Positions 24,742 through 33,652 are shown, counted from the stretch's first letter. The stretch is DNA of 64,000 nt from Marinobacter santoriniensis NKSG1 (GCF_000347775.1 NZ_APAT01000013.1:186001-250000), one strand, 5' to 3'. The notes: generated by a model from the sequence alone, not told the origin. Program-made: numbers and translations.

Positions 24742-25008
24742 GTGAACGATCGCAGAGAGTATATCCGCACCGCGATGAGTGCGAAGGTGAAGGTAGTGCA
24801 CGAGTCCCTCGGAGAGTTCGTTTTTTCGACCCGTGACATTTCCGATGGTGGGGTCTTCATCGTGGTTGAGGGTGAGCCGTTCGAGCCTAAGATCGGTGAT
24901 CAGGTCACCGTGCAGGTACAGGGGCTTCCCGTTCCTGCGCCCGTCCTGAATATGGTGGTGGTTCGCAAAACCAACGACGGATTCGGGTTACAGTTCGATC
25001 CCGAATGA
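24742..25008 (+). CDS. PilZ-domain c-di-GMP-binding protein
   Basis: An 88-residue single-domain PilZ protein. The c-di-GMP-binding motifs are intact: RREYIR at residues 4-9 (RxxxR) and DISDGG about 25 residues later (D/NxSxxG). It should bind c-di-GMP and pass the signal to a partner; the partner is unknown. The start is GTG, required to keep the RxxxR motif. It is encoded 733 bases before an HD-GYP-type protein, so both may belong to c-di-GMP signalling. Confidence 0.88.
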   Translation: MNDRREYIRTAMSAKVKVVHESLGEFVFSTRDISDGGVFIVVEGEPFEPKIGDQVTVQVQGLPVPAPVLNMVVVRKTNDGFGLQFDPE

Positions 25009-25030
25009 ACTGTATTCAGGGATGGATACC

Positions 25031-25600
25031 ATGAAGTCGATAGTACTGTTGTTACTCACGTCTGTGGCCATGACTGGCTGCGCCAGCTATTACACCCACT
25101 TTGCCATGTTTCCTGCGGAAAATTCGCAGGGGGCGACCCGTCAGGTGCGGGTGTCCTGGGACACCGCCGAGTATCCCGGCTGGTGGTTCAGCGACAATCA
25201 GACCACCTCGGTGAAGGTGGAGACCCAATGCAGTGCCCGTGTCTGGCGTCTTTATGACGATGGGCACGACCAGGCGGTGGATTGTGGCCGCGGCATCCGG
25301 GCCTGTGGCGATAAGGCACTTGACTGGAAGGTTGTTGCCTTGCCCGGTTTGGACGCCTCTGCGTGCATGGTGATTAACCCGGGCGACGAACAGGCCACGA
25401 TTGCGGGCATGGGTGACCGGTTCGACCTGCTTGTGGCCTGCGAGCCGACCAGGCCAGTGGTTCAGAAGGCCGATGAGAAAGTGAACATGGATTACCTCCG
25501 TGCTTCATCAGTCCCGTATACCGTCTATGCGAGAAAAGCGCCAAGGGGATCGCTTCGGGCTCGTTTGCCGGAATTCGACGATTCCGTGTGCGACGACTGA
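25031..25600 (+). CDS. Uncharacterised lipoprotein
   Basis: A 189-residue protein with a lipoprotein signal (LLLLTSVAMTGC, lipidated Cys at about residue 17). The mature part has nine further Cys residues or close to it, suggesting disulfides, and no domain that I recognise. ATG at 25031 is chosen because AGGGA lies eight bases before it; an ATG three codons earlier (25022) is possible. It starts 22 bases after the PilZ gene and is probably co-transcribed with it. Confidence 0.8.
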   Translation: MKSIVLLLLTSVAMTGCASYYTHFAMFPAENSQGATRQVRVSWDTAEYPGWWFSDNQTTSVKVETQCSARVWRLYDDGHDQAVDCGRGIRACGDKALDWKVVALPGLDASACMVINPGDEQATIAGMGDRFDLLVACEPTRPVVQKADEKVNMDYLRASSVPYTVYARKAPRGSLRARLPEFDDSVCDD

Positions 25601-25623
25601 ATGCGAATAAGGTTCACTTTCAG

Positions 25624-25643
25624 AGTGTGATAACAGTCACGTT
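25624..25643 (+). promoter_or_regulatory. Candidate CRP/Vfr-type binding site
   Basis: TGTGA-TAACAG-TCACG matches the CRP/Vfr consensus TGTGA-N6-TCACA in nine of ten core positions. It lies 142 bases before the HD-GYP gene start and just after the lipoprotein gene. No matching -10/-35 pair is obvious. Confidence 0.45.
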
Positions 25644-25784
25644 GCTACATTCTGTTTCCCGGTGAACATTCTCGTTACGTCATGTTGCTGAACGGTTGCA
25701 TTGCGATACGAAAATGTAATGGACTCTTCCCGTCATCCCGTCAAAATGTAAAACATCGAAAATTCTTGCAGTACGGGGTGGCTC

Positions 25785-27098
25785 GTGGGCGTCCAACAGA
25801 AAAAAGTAGCAGTGCACGACCTGGAAGTGGGTATGTTCGTGTCCGACCTGGACCGGCCCTGGCACCAGACTCCATTCCCCATCCAGGGTTTTCACATCCG
25901 TTCGCAGGACGACATTCGTGCGTTGGTCTCTCACTGCAAGTGGGTCATGATCGATGTTGCTGAAGTCCGTGACCTGAAAACCACAGAATCTTCCGAGCAG
26001 TCCTCGGTTTTCGGTCGCGCCGCGAAGCGGAGTCGGCGCGGTCGCGAAGAGCTGAAATTGCCCCCGCTGGCGATTCGGGAACCGGTCGAATACGAAACGG
26101 TTTCTACGCTGAAAAAGGAAATGAAGGTTTCCAAACGGCTGCTCGACGATGCCGAAGTCACACTCGATCGCCTGTTCAAGACGCTCCAGTCCGGATCGGT
26201 TCCGGATTTGCGCCCGCTGGCGGATATCACCCGAAAGATGGTCAGCAGCGTGATCCGGCAGCCGGATGCGCTGCTCTGGCTGAGTCGGGTACGTTCCTAT
26301 GACGATTACATTTATCGTCACGGCCTGAATTCTTCTGTATGGGCTCTTGTCTGTGGCCGGGAACTCGGCCTGAACGAAGGACTCCTGAACCACCTTGGCC
26401 TGGGATGCCTGATGTCCCAGGTGGGCAAAATGGCGTTGCCCCGGTCGCTGCTCGATAAGGAAGGGCAGTTCAGTGCCGATGAGCATGCGTTGTACAAGAG
26501 CTATGTGCAGAAAGGCGTGGCACTGCTGGAGGACAGCGGTCTGTCGCGCGCCGTTCTGAGCGTCGTGCAGGGTCATCGGGAGCGTCATAACGGTTCCGGT
26601 TTCCCCCAGGGCATCCGCGGTGACCGGATTCCGCTGTTGGCGAAAGTTGCCGGGATTGCGGAATTCTTCGAGTCCCTGATAGGGCCGCGGGGCGGCGGTG
26701 CCGAGCCCATGACCCCGGCAAAAGCGGTAAGCCTTCTCTATGAGATGCGCAACATCGAGTTTCAGGAGGACCTTGTTGAGCACTTCATTCAGGCGATCGG
26801 TATCTACCCGACTGGAAGCCTTGTCGAACTGAGTGATGGCCAGCGAGGGATCGTGGTGTCGCATACGCCAGGCCGGAGGTTGTGGCCCAAGGTCATGGTG
26901 ATGACGGACCAGCAGCAGATGCCGCTGAAATCCGCCCGTATCATCGACCTGGCGAAATTCAACGAAGACCGTGCGGCGGAGGAGGCCCTTGCCGTCCGTG
27001 AATGCCTGCCGCACGGAACCGATGGCCTGGACCCTGCCCGGTATGATGTGACCGGCGCCGAATCCCGCTGGGGACTCGGGCGATTGATCAGCGGATAA
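25785..27098 (+). CDS. HD-GYP-type protein with DUF3391 N-terminus, catalytically degenerate
   Basis: A 437-residue protein. The N-terminal DUF3391 region (VHDLEVGMFVSDLDRPW, residues 10-26) is the usual lead-in of a class of HD-GYP c-di-GMP phosphodiesterases. The HD-GYP domain follows, but key residues are changed: the HD pair of HDIGK reads SQVGK (Ser211-Gln212), HHE reads HRE, and GYP reads GFP (SGFPQG). Loss of the HD metal ligands should abolish hydrolysis, so it may act as a c-di-GMP sensor or scaffold. The start is GTG. It overlaps the convergent lipoprotein gene by 11 bases. Confidence 0.85.
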   Translation: MGVQQKKVAVHDLEVGMFVSDLDRPWHQTPFPIQGFHIRSQDDIRALVSHCKWVMIDVAEVRDLKTTESSEQSSVFGRAAKRSRRGREELKLPPLAIREPVEYETVSTLKKEMKVSKRLLDDAEVTLDRLFKTLQSGSVPDLRPLADITRKMVSSVIRQPDALLWLSRVRSYDDYIYRHGLNSSVWALVCGRELGLNEGLLNHLGLGCLMSQVGKMALPRSLLDKEGQFSADEHALYKSYVQKGVALLEDSGLSRAVLSVVQGHRERHNGSGFPQGIRGDRIPLLAKVAGIAEFFESLIGPRGGGAEPMTPAKAVSLLYEMRNIEFQEDLVEHFIQAIGIYPTGSLVELSDGQRGIVVSHTPGRRLWPKVMVMTDQQQMPLKSARIIDLAKFNEDRAAEEALAVRECLPHGTDGLDPARYDVTGAESRWGLGRLISG

Positions 27099-28206
27099 GC
27101 ACCCTGAGCGATTTCCGGATCCAGCGGTAGGTGCCCTGGGGCCGGAAATTGATCAGCAGTTCAGATTCCCCTCCGGTATCTCCACTGACGAAAAAATCGA
27201 CATCGGCGGTTTGCCAACTCCAGGAATGGATGGTGACGTCCGTGGGCCGTGTACTGATGGCCTCGATGTCTGTCAGTGCGGTATCCCCTCCGATTTTCTC
27301 GATCTTTACCGACTTTATCCCGGTATCCGATGCCGGGTATTCGGCCACGTGGTTTTCGAGGTAATACTGGTTGCCGAAGGCGGTGGTAATGGCGTCCAGC
27401 TCCCGGGACAGATAGGTCCGGGCGTCTTCATTGTCAATCTCATCCAGCGTGCGAATGGATTCGAGTATGCGGTCACGCTTGGCGCGCAGATCCTGTTGGT
27501 ATTCCACATCAGGATCCCAGTCGGCTTCGTTTTCAGGTCTGACCGGGGCGGCGTCGATTTCCGCCTGGGTGGGCGGCTCGTCGCATAATTCGTCGTCTTC
27601 CGGATAAAAGCAGATCTTTGCCAGCAGCTGGTTGGCCGGGGAGGGGGTAGCCCCGAGAGCTGTAAATTCCTGTTCGGTCGCATTGAAATCGATGGTTCCG
27701 GTGATATCGGGCAGCGCGGCGTTGAGCTGGTCAATCACTCGTTGCCGGATATCGATGCCTTCTCCTTCCCGAACCCCCTGGGTCCAGTCCAGGGACATGA
27801 GAAAGCGAGTCAGGTTCATCAGCGGTACGTTATAGAGCAGTTGCTCCTCGGTAAGCTGATGGGAGCGGAGGTTCTGGTCGTCCACGATAGGCGTTTGCAG
27901 CGCGGTCCGGACGTCGGCGAAGAATTCCAGTGGGGAGATGTAGGGCTTGGCGGGCACATCCTGCACCAGCGGGAGATTGCCCACCTTGAATGACAGGGTT
28001 TCCCCCGGGTAGTAACGGAAGCGCCCCTCGGCATCGGTGGTTCCGGACTGGCTGGCAGTCTGATAGCTCAGTCCATTGAAGCCGTTATAATTCAGGCGGC
28101 CGATGCTGGGGTCGTTGTCGCTGCCACCGCCACCTCCCAGGCAGCCGGACAGAAAAACGGAGCTGAACAGGAGGGCCAGGGGAGAAAGTCGGTGAACGGA
28201 TTTCAT
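27088..28206 (-). CDS. Uncharacterised lipoprotein with Gly-rich linker
   Basis: A 372-residue protein with a lipoprotein signal (LFSSVFLSGC) followed by a Gly run and SDND, a common tether pattern. The early segment YNGFNGLSYQTASQSGTTDA resembles lipoproteins of marine oil-degrading bacteria that are often mislabelled as organic-solvent ABC permeases; it has no membrane domain. A repeated beta-sandwich-like stretch (GRFRYYPGETLSFKVGNLPL) precedes a long acidic region. The function is unknown. The ATG at 28206 gives the signal peptide; the frame is open further upstream to 28380. Confidence 0.78.
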   Translation of the reverse strand: MKSVHRLSPLALLFSSVFLSGCLGGGGGSDNDPSIGRLNYNGFNGLSYQTASQSGTTDAEGRFRYYPGETLSFKVGNLPLVQDVPAKPYISPLEFFADVRTALQTPIVDDQNLRSHQLTEEQLLYNVPLMNLTRFLMSLDWTQGVREGEGIDIRQRVIDQLNAALPDITGTIDFNATEQEFTALGATPSPANQLLAKICFYPEDDELCDEPPTQAEIDAAPVRPENEADWDPDVEYQQDLRAKRDRILESIRTLDEIDNEDARTYLSRELDAITTAFGNQYYLENHVAEYPASDTGIKSVKIEKIGGDTALTDIEAISTRPTDVTIHSWSWQTADVDFFVSGDTGGESELLINFRPQGTYRWIRKSLRVLIR

Positions 28207-28454
28207 TCTTCGGCGTACATCCCTTGTTGTTCGGCCGGCAGAGACAACTGCGCGACGCTTTGTAATAAGTTGTAACCGCATTATAGGGGGCGGTATCGGC
28301 CGATATCGGGATTCCCGTCGCAGTTTGGGCCTTCGGAATGCTGGAAAGCCAGCCCCTTGAATTCCCGGACTTTGCCACAAAGAATAGCAATCTACGTTTT
28401 ACTGCCAGCGGCCGACAGGGTCGCCGTCAAAAGTTACTCAATGCGGAATCATTT

Positions 28455-29405
28455 ATGACCAATGCACTGGAAATCGAAGGCCTGACCAAACAATACGGGG
28501 ACGGGTTCCAGGCGCTGAAGGGAATTGATCTCCACGTCAGGCAAGGAGATTTCTTTGCCCTTCTCGGGCCTAATGGCGCCGGAAAATCAACGACGCTGGG
28601 CATCGTGTCTTCGCTTGTGAACAAGACGTCCGGCAAGGTCCGGGTGTTCGGACACGATATCGATACCCACCTCGTTCAGGCCAAGCTGAACCTCGGTGTG
28701 GTGCCCCAGGAATTCAATTTCAACCAGTTCGAGAAGGTGTTCGACATTGTGACGACCCAGGCCGGGTATTACGGCATTCCGCTGGGGCGTGCGGCACAAT
28801 CGGCCGAGAAATACCTGAAGCAGCTGGGCCTCTGGGACAAGCGGAACACGCCAGCGAGGATGTTGTCCGGGGGGATGAAGCGTCGCCTGATGATTGCGCG
28901 GGCACTGGTGCACGAACCAAAGCTCCTGATCCTGGATGAACCGACGGCCGGTGTGGACATCGAATTGCGCCGGTCCATGTGGGCCTTCCTTGAGCAGATC
29001 AATCGTGAGGGCACCACCATCATTCTCACGACCCATTACCTGGAAGAGGCAGAGGCCCTGTGTCGGAACATTGCGATCATTGACCGCGGCCGGATCGTCA
29101 AACACACCAGCAAACGGGACCTGCTCCAGCAACTGAGCGTGGAGACCTTCATTCTGGATACCGAGCAGGAGCTTGAGGGCGCGCCGACTCTTGAGGGTGT
29201 CAGTTGCCGGATCAACAACGAGGGTGCGCTGGAAGTGGATGTTGAAAAAGGGCAGGGACTGAACGCGGTCTTTGCCCAGCTGGACGCCCTGGGCATCAAG
29301 GTGGTCAGTATGCGAACCAAGGCGAACCGCCTGGAAGAGTTGTTCCTTCGCCTGGTGGAGGAAAACGCCTCGGACTCTGCGAAAGATCTGGAGGGCGCGG
29401 CATGA
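28455..29405 (+). CDS. ABC-2 type exporter ATPase (YadG-like)
   Basis: A 316-residue ATPase with Walker A GPNGAGKST, signature LSGGMKRR, Walker B LLILDEPTAGVD and H-loop TTHYLEEAE, plus a C-terminal extension with KANRLEELFLRL. The pattern matches YadG of the YadGH exporter; its substrate is unknown. ATG at 28455 (MTNALEIEGLTKQYG) is chosen; the frame is open upstream to 28338. It overlaps the permease start in ATGA. Confidence 0.92.
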   Translation: MTNALEIEGLTKQYGDGFQALKGIDLHVRQGDFFALLGPNGAGKSTTLGIVSSLVNKTSGKVRVFGHDIDTHLVQAKLNLGVVPQEFNFNQFEKVFDIVTTQAGYYGIPLGRAAQSAEKYLKQLGLWDKRNTPARMLSGGMKRRLMIARALVHEPKLLILDEPTAGVDIELRRSMWAFLEQINREGTTIILTTHYLEEAEALCRNIAIIDRGRIVKHTSKRDLLQQLSVETFILDTEQELEGAPTLEGVSCRINNEGALEVDVEKGQGLNAVFAQLDALGIKVVSMRTKANRLEELFLRLVEENASDSAKDLEGAA

Positions 29406-30175
29406 GAATCGAAGCGCTGTGGGTGGCGTTCTACACCATCGTCATTCGCGAGATTCGCCGTTTTACCCGGATCTGGCCCCAGACGTTGTTGCCACCGGCC
29501 GTCACCATGACGTTGTATTTCATCATCTTCGGTAACCTGATCGGCTCCCGGATCGGCCAGATGGGTGGCTTTACCTACATGCAGTTTATCGTTCCCGGGC
29601 TGATCATGATGGCGGTGATCACCAACTCCTATTCCAACGTGGTGTCCTCGTTCTTCTCAATGAAGTTCCAGCGCAGCATTGAGGAACTGCTTGTGTCTCC
29701 CGTGCCCAACTGGGTCATCCTGGCAGGCTATGTCACCGGAGGCATGGCGCGGGGTCTGGGCATCGGACTGATTGTCACGCTGGTGTCGCTGGCTTTCACC
29801 CATCTGACCATCCATAACCTGCCGATGGTCGTGATTACGGTTTTCCTGACGTCGGCGCTGTTCTCGGTGGGTGGCTTTATCAATGCGATGCTGGCAACCA
29901 AGTTTGACGATATCTCTATTGTTCCGACGTTTGTGCTGACGCCGCTGACTTATCTCGGCGGCGTGTTTTACAGCATCGGATTGCTGCCGGATTTCTGGCA
30001 GGGCGTGTCCATGGCGAACCCGATCCTGTACATGGTGAACGGGTTCCGTTACGGCATACTCGGTGTATCGGACGTCAATCCGTTCGTATCCCTTGGTATG
30101 ATACTGGTGTTTATCGTCCTGCTGTCGCTGGTTGCCCTTCAAATGCTCCAGCGCGGCAAGGGTATCCGTCACTGA
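29402..30175 (+). CDS. ABC-2 type exporter permease (YadH-like)
   Basis: A 257-residue inner-membrane protein with about six hydrophobic segments and the ABC-2 signature around VNGFRYGILGVSDVN. It matches YadH, the partner of the ATPase encoded just upstream with which its start overlaps by four bases. What it exports is unknown. Confidence 0.92.
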   Translation: MRIEALWVAFYTIVIREIRRFTRIWPQTLLPPAVTMTLYFIIFGNLIGSRIGQMGGFTYMQFIVPGLIMMAVITNSYSNVVSSFFSMKFQRSIEELLVSPVPNWVILAGYVTGGMARGLGIGLIVTLVSLAFTHLTIHNLPMVVITVFLTSALFSVGGFINAMLATKFDDISIVPTFVLTPLTYLGGVFYSIGLLPDFWQGVSMANPILYMVNGFRYGILGVSDVNPFVSLGMILVFIVLLSLVALQMLQRGKGIRH

Positions 30176-30190
30176 GTTTCAGGAACCGAT

Positions 30191-31012
30191 ATGGCTCTGC
30201 ACACCGCCCCACTGGGCAAATCCAGTGAATATCCGGATCGATACGATCCGGATATTCTGTTTCCGGTACCCCGGGAGGAAAATCGTCGTCGTATCGGGCT
30301 GGACGACGGCCGCTGGCCCTGGTTTGGAGAGGATCTCTGGCAGGCCTGGGAGCTTTCCTGGCTGAAGCCCGGAGGGGTTCCTGTGGTCGCCTGGGCCGAG
30401 ATTCATGTTCCCGGTGCATCGCCATTCCTGATCGAGTCGAAATCCCTCAAGCTGTATCTGAACTCGCTCAATCAGCACACGTTTTCTTCCTGGCAACAGG
30501 CTGGCGAAACCATCATCAATGATCTGTCGAGTGCCTGTGGTGCGGCAGTCAGGGTGCAGCTGCACTCCGTTGATGAGGATGTTGTGACCCGGGGGCGTCC
30601 GGCCGGCTATGAGCTGATTGACGATGAGCCGGTTGACGGCGTCGTTTACGAATACGATGTCGCGTCACTGGCCGTTCGGGACGAGGCTGTCGTCACGGAG
30701 TCGCTGTGTTCCCATCTGCTGAAGAGTAACTGCCCGGTCACCGGCCAGCCGGACTGGGGGACCCTGCTGATCCGCTACACCGGCAAACCGATTGATCGGG
30801 CAGGGCTTCTGCGTTACGTCGTGAGTTTCCGCAACAAGCAGGATTTCCATGAGCACTGTGTCGAAACGGTGTTCACGGATCTGATGGCGCATTGCGCTCC
30901 GGATTCGCTGGAGGTCTGTGCCCGATACACGCGGCGGGGCGGCCTGGATATCAATCCGTGGAGAAGTACGGCACCCGAAGGCGATCCGGGCCCTCGGCTG
31001 GTTCGGCAGTAG
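30191..31012 (+). CDS. queF: NADPH-dependent 7-cyano-7-deazaguanine reductase
   Basis: A 273-residue enzyme of the long (bimodular, E. coli-type) QueF class. It reduces preQ0 to preQ1 in the queuosine pathway. Visible motifs are the QueF signature ESKSLKLYLNSLNQ and the catalytic Cys and Asp in NCPVTGQPDWG. With queA and tgt 14 kb downstream, three late steps of the pathway are in this window. A perfect inverted repeat lies in its first codons (see the repeat entry). Confidence 0.96.
   Translation: MALHTAPLGKSSEYPDRYDPDILFPVPREENRRRIGLDDGRWPWFGEDLWQAWELSWLKPGGVPVVAWAEIHVPGASPFLIESKSLKLYLNSLNQHTFSSWQQAGETIINDLSSACGAAVRVQLHSVDEDVVTRGRPAGYELIDDEPVDGVVYEYDVASLAVRDEAVVTESLCSHLLKSNCPVTGQPDWGTLLIRYTGKPIDRAGLLRYVVSFRNKQDFHEHCVETVFTDLMAHCAPDSLEVCARYTRRGGLDINPWRSTAPEGDPGPRLVRQ
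30227..30257 (+). repeat. Perfect 14-bp inverted repeat inside queF
   Basis: GAATATCCGGATCG and its exact complement flank a three-base loop (ATA), 36 bases into the queF coding sequence. The codons read SEYPDRYDPDILF, so both protein and hairpin are served by the same bases. It is not followed by a T run, so it is not a classical terminator. A role in queF translation or mRNA stability is possible, and chance cannot be excluded. Confidence 0.9.
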
Positions 31013-31015
31013 TCC

Positions 31016-32476
31016 CTAGCCGAGCTTGCCGGTTTCGGATTCCGGAACGTCTTCCCCGGTACGCAGTCGCTCTGCGGCGTCTTCCAATGCCTGCAGGATG
31101 ACCTGGCGTTCCCGTTCGGTGACCTTGTCAGAATCGAGATACATGGCGAATCCGCTGTGTTCATGCTCAAGGAAGCTGCGGTTCGGGCCCATGTCACGAC
31201 GGAAGTCGACCACTTCGTAGATGGGAACCGGCTTGCCGAAACCTTTCACGGTGATCTCTCCCTTGTCCCGGCACATGATCCGGTCCTTGATCAGCGAGAA
31301 GGTTTCATAGGAAATCAGGATTTCGCCTGGCTGGGCCAGGGACTCTAGGCGACTGGCGAGGTTCACTTCCTTGCCGATGATGGTGTAGTCCATCCGGTTC
31401 TCGGCGCCGAAGTTACCCACTGTGGTGTAGCCGGTGCTGATGCCCATACGGATTTCCAGGGGCGTCTTGATGCCCTGGCTTCGCCACTTCTGGCGCATGA
31501 TCTTCATGTGCTTGCGCATTTCGATGGCCATGGAAACACAGGCAAAGGCATCCTCACGCTGGCCGCGGCTGGTGGGATCGCCGAAGAACACCATGATCGA
31601 GTCACCCACGAACTTGTCGATGGTGCCACCGTACTTCAGGGCCACTTCGGACATCTCGTTGAAGTAGTGGTTCAGCAGTTCGGTCAGGGCCTCGGGCTCC
31701 ATCTCTTCAGACAGTTCCGTAAAGCCCTTGATGTCGGAGAAAAACACCGCGAGCTTTTTGCGCTGGGTTTCCAGGCGTACATCCCGTTCACCGGTAAAAA
31801 TCGACTGCCATACCTGCGGCGACAGATACTTGGACAGTTTGTGAGACAGTGCAATGGACTGTTCCCGCTGGTTCTGGATCTGGGTTTTGGCGAGCATCAG
31901 CGCCCGGGCCTGCTGGTGGGAGTAGTAGGCGGTCATGCAGATATAGAGACCGGTGGAGACGATGGCGCACAGGCTGGTCAGCAGGGGAGACTGGAACGAC
32001 GCCGCAGGGCCGACGAAGGCCAGCGCCACCAGAACCGAAATCGCCATGAAGCAACTGCCAATCAGCCATTGGCGGATGCCGCCGACAATCAGACAACTGA
32101 ACATCAGCATCAGCGCGACCGACGCGGAGGGGATCGCCACCAGTCCGGTACAGCCAACAAAGGCACCGCCGATCACGCAATCGACCAGCAGCATTTTTTG
32201 CCGGATGCGGGGTGATCGGCTCAGGAAGGTCTTCCGGGTAACGACGTAGACGATGTGCGGCCAGACGACCGCCCCGGCGACCAGCCACAGCAGCCAGTGG
32301 GCAAACGCCTGTTGCAACACGCCGACAACAATGATCGCTGCGGTGACGGTATACGCCATGACCCGACCGTTGTAGTCGGGCATCGGCGGAATGGCAACGG
32401 AGCCCGTTGCCTGATCCGACGACAGCGCCTTGGTGGCGCTGCTGGCGTTGCGGAGATCCACGTGGGCACTCATCAT
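31016..32476 (-). CDS. Class III adenylate/guanylate cyclase with membrane domain
   Basis: A 486-residue protein. About six hydrophobic segments fill residues 40-190, like the MASE2 sensor of CyaB-type cyclases. The catalytic domain follows: FFSDIKGFTELS with the first metal Asp, KFVGDSIMVFFGDP with the second, MGISTGYTTVGNFG, and GKEVNLASRLES. These are intact, so it should make cyclic nucleotide, probably cAMP. The frame begins at 32497 with TTG, but tandem ATGs at 32476 and 32473 are more likely. It overlaps closely with the DUF962 gene, so both are probably one transcript. Confidence 0.88.
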   Translation of the reverse strand: MMSAHVDLRNASSATKALSSDQATGSVAIPPMPDYNGRVMAYTVTAAIIVVGVLQQAFAHWLLWLVAGAVVWPHIVYVVTRKTFLSRSPRIRQKMLLVDCVIGGAFVGCTGLVAIPSASVALMLMFSCLIVGGIRQWLIGSCFMAISVLVALAFVGPAASFQSPLLTSLCAIVSTGLYICMTAYYSHQQARALMLAKTQIQNQREQSIALSHKLSKYLSPQVWQSIFTGERDVRLETQRKKLAVFFSDIKGFTELSEEMEPEALTELLNHYFNEMSEVALKYGGTIDKFVGDSIMVFFGDPTSRGQREDAFACVSMAIEMRKHMKIMRQKWRSQGIKTPLEIRMGISTGYTTVGNFGAENRMDYTIIGKEVNLASRLESLAQPGEILISYETFSLIKDRIMCRDKGEITVKGFGKPVPIYEVVDFRRDMGPNRSFLEHEHSGFAMYLDSDKVTERERQVILQALEDAAERLRTGEDVPESETGKLG

Positions 32477-32477
32477 T

Positions 32478-32789
32478 TCAGAAGCGAATCCGGCCAATCA
32501 GCATGTCCCGGAACATCACCCAGTCTCCCATCAGACTGTACAGAGGAAAGCGGAACGTTGCCGGGCGGTTCTTTTCGAATTTGAAGTGTCCGACCCAGGC
32601 AAAGCCATAACCAATGACAGGCAAGGCCAGAAGCCAGAGGAGCTTGCCGGATATCAGTGCGTACAGGGCAACGATCAGAACCAGCAGGCTTCCGGCGAAA
32701 TGAAGTCGCCGACAGGTAACATCGCTGTGTTCTTCCAGGTAGTAGGGATAGAATTCAGAGAAGTTGCGAAACGTCTGATTGTCACTCAT
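32478..32789 (-). CDS. DUF962 / Mpo1-like membrane protein
   Basis: A 103-residue protein with two hydrophobic hairpins and conserved His residues in RRLHFAG and WVGHFKFEKNRPATF, the pattern of DUF962. The yeast member Mpo1 is an iron-dependent dioxygenase that shortens 2-hydroxy fatty acids; whether this bacterial protein does so is inference. It directly precedes the cyclase gene on the same strand with only one base between stop and start. Confidence 0.85.
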   Translation of the reverse strand: MSDNQTFRNFSEFYPYYLEEHSDVTCRRLHFAGSLLVLIVALYALISGKLLWLLALPVIGYGFAWVGHFKFEKNRPATFRFPLYSLMGDWVMFRDMLIGRIRF

Positions 32790-32931
32790 GGTACTGCCAC
32801 ATTGTTTTGATTGTTGGTCAGGCCAGACATACGACTAAAGGTTAACAGTATTACGTATAACCCACAATTAACAAACTTGATCACGATTTGCCTGCATCAT
32901 CCACCTTCGATCGCTCAGACCAAGAGGCATT

Positions 32932-33492
32932 ATGACGTCAGTAAGCCAATTCCTGCTGAACCGTTCCTCCGAGCCGCGCCTGAAGGCGCCCGCTCCGTCC
33001 CCGGACGTTCTTGAAAAGGCCTTTTCGTGCGCGGCCAGGGCGCCGGATCACGCGCTGCTGAGGCCCTGGCGTTATCTGGTGATCGAAGGGAAGGGGCGGG
33101 AAGCGCTGGGTGAGTTGTTTGCCTCAACCTGTCCGGACGATGCCGATGATGCCGCCATCGAGAAGCTTCGACGTGCTCCGCTGAGGGCGCCGATGGTGAT
33201 CGTCGGAATTGCCTCACCATCGGCACACCCGAAAGTACCGGAGGTCGAGCAGATCATGTCTGCCGCTGCAGGGATGAGCTTTCTGGAACTGGCCCTCCAG
33301 GATGCCGGCTTCGGAGTTATGTGGCGGACCGGATCGGTTGCCTACAACCCGGTGGTACAAGAGGGGCTTGGACTGGGGGAGGGTGAGTCCATCATCGGCT
33401 TTCTCTATACCGGGACCATTGCGGTGGAGAAACCCGCTGTTCCCCGCCCGGCCGTAGCGGATTTTGTGAAGCGTTGGCCCGGCGGCCAGTGA
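32932..33492 (+). CDS. Nitroreductase-family protein (YdjA-like)
   Basis: A 186-residue flavin reductase of the small nitroreductase family: FSCAARAPDHALLRPWRY at residues 32-49, then AAAGMSFLELALQDAGFGVMW. It matches YdjA-type enzymes, which bind FMN and use NAD(P)H. The substrate is unknown. It is transcribed divergently from the DUF962 gene and stands before the flagellar cluster without a clear link to it. Confidence 0.88.
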   Translation: MTSVSQFLLNRSSEPRLKAPAPSPDVLEKAFSCAARAPDHALLRPWRYLVIEGKGREALGELFASTCPDDADDAAIEKLRRAPLRAPMVIVGIASPSAHPKVPEVEQIMSAAAGMSFLELALQDAGFGVMWRTGSVAYNPVVQEGLGLGEGESIIGFLYTGTIAVEKPAVPRPAVADFVKRWPGGQ

Positions 33493-33495
33493 AAA

Positions 33496-33522
33496 CGGCC
33501 GGCTTCCTCGTGTAACCGGCCG
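33496..33522 (+). terminator. GC-rich hairpin after the nitroreductase gene
   Basis: CGGCCGG-...-CCGGCCG forms a seven-base-pair stem directly behind the stop codon. There is no T run on the plus side, so it may end transcription only weakly. Confidence 0.4.
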
Positions 33523-33636
33523 GAGGAAAGGGTTTGCCGCTTTTTTCCGGCTGTTGATACCGCCGATTTTCTGACTGACGCCAGGAACCCTTCGTTTTTG
33601 GGCCTTCCCATTCGATTTCCCCTCCTTTTTCAATTC

Positions 33637-33652
33637 TGGCATCCCCCTTGCT
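33637..33652 (+). promoter_or_regulatory. Sigma-54 promoter of flgBCDE
   Basis: TGGCATCCCCCTTGCT matches the sigma-54 consensus TGGCAY-R-N4-TTGCW in nearly every position, with the conserved GG and GC correctly spaced. It lies 65 bases before the flgB start. In polar-flagellated gammaproteobacteria such class promoters are activated by FleQ or its downstream regulator. Confidence 0.88.

Noticed and set aside
25680..27014. Minus-strand open frame of 444 codons opposite the HD-GYP gene
   Set aside because: It is the shadow of a gene with recognisable DUF3391 and HD-GYP domains, and it has no family motif or ribosome binding site.
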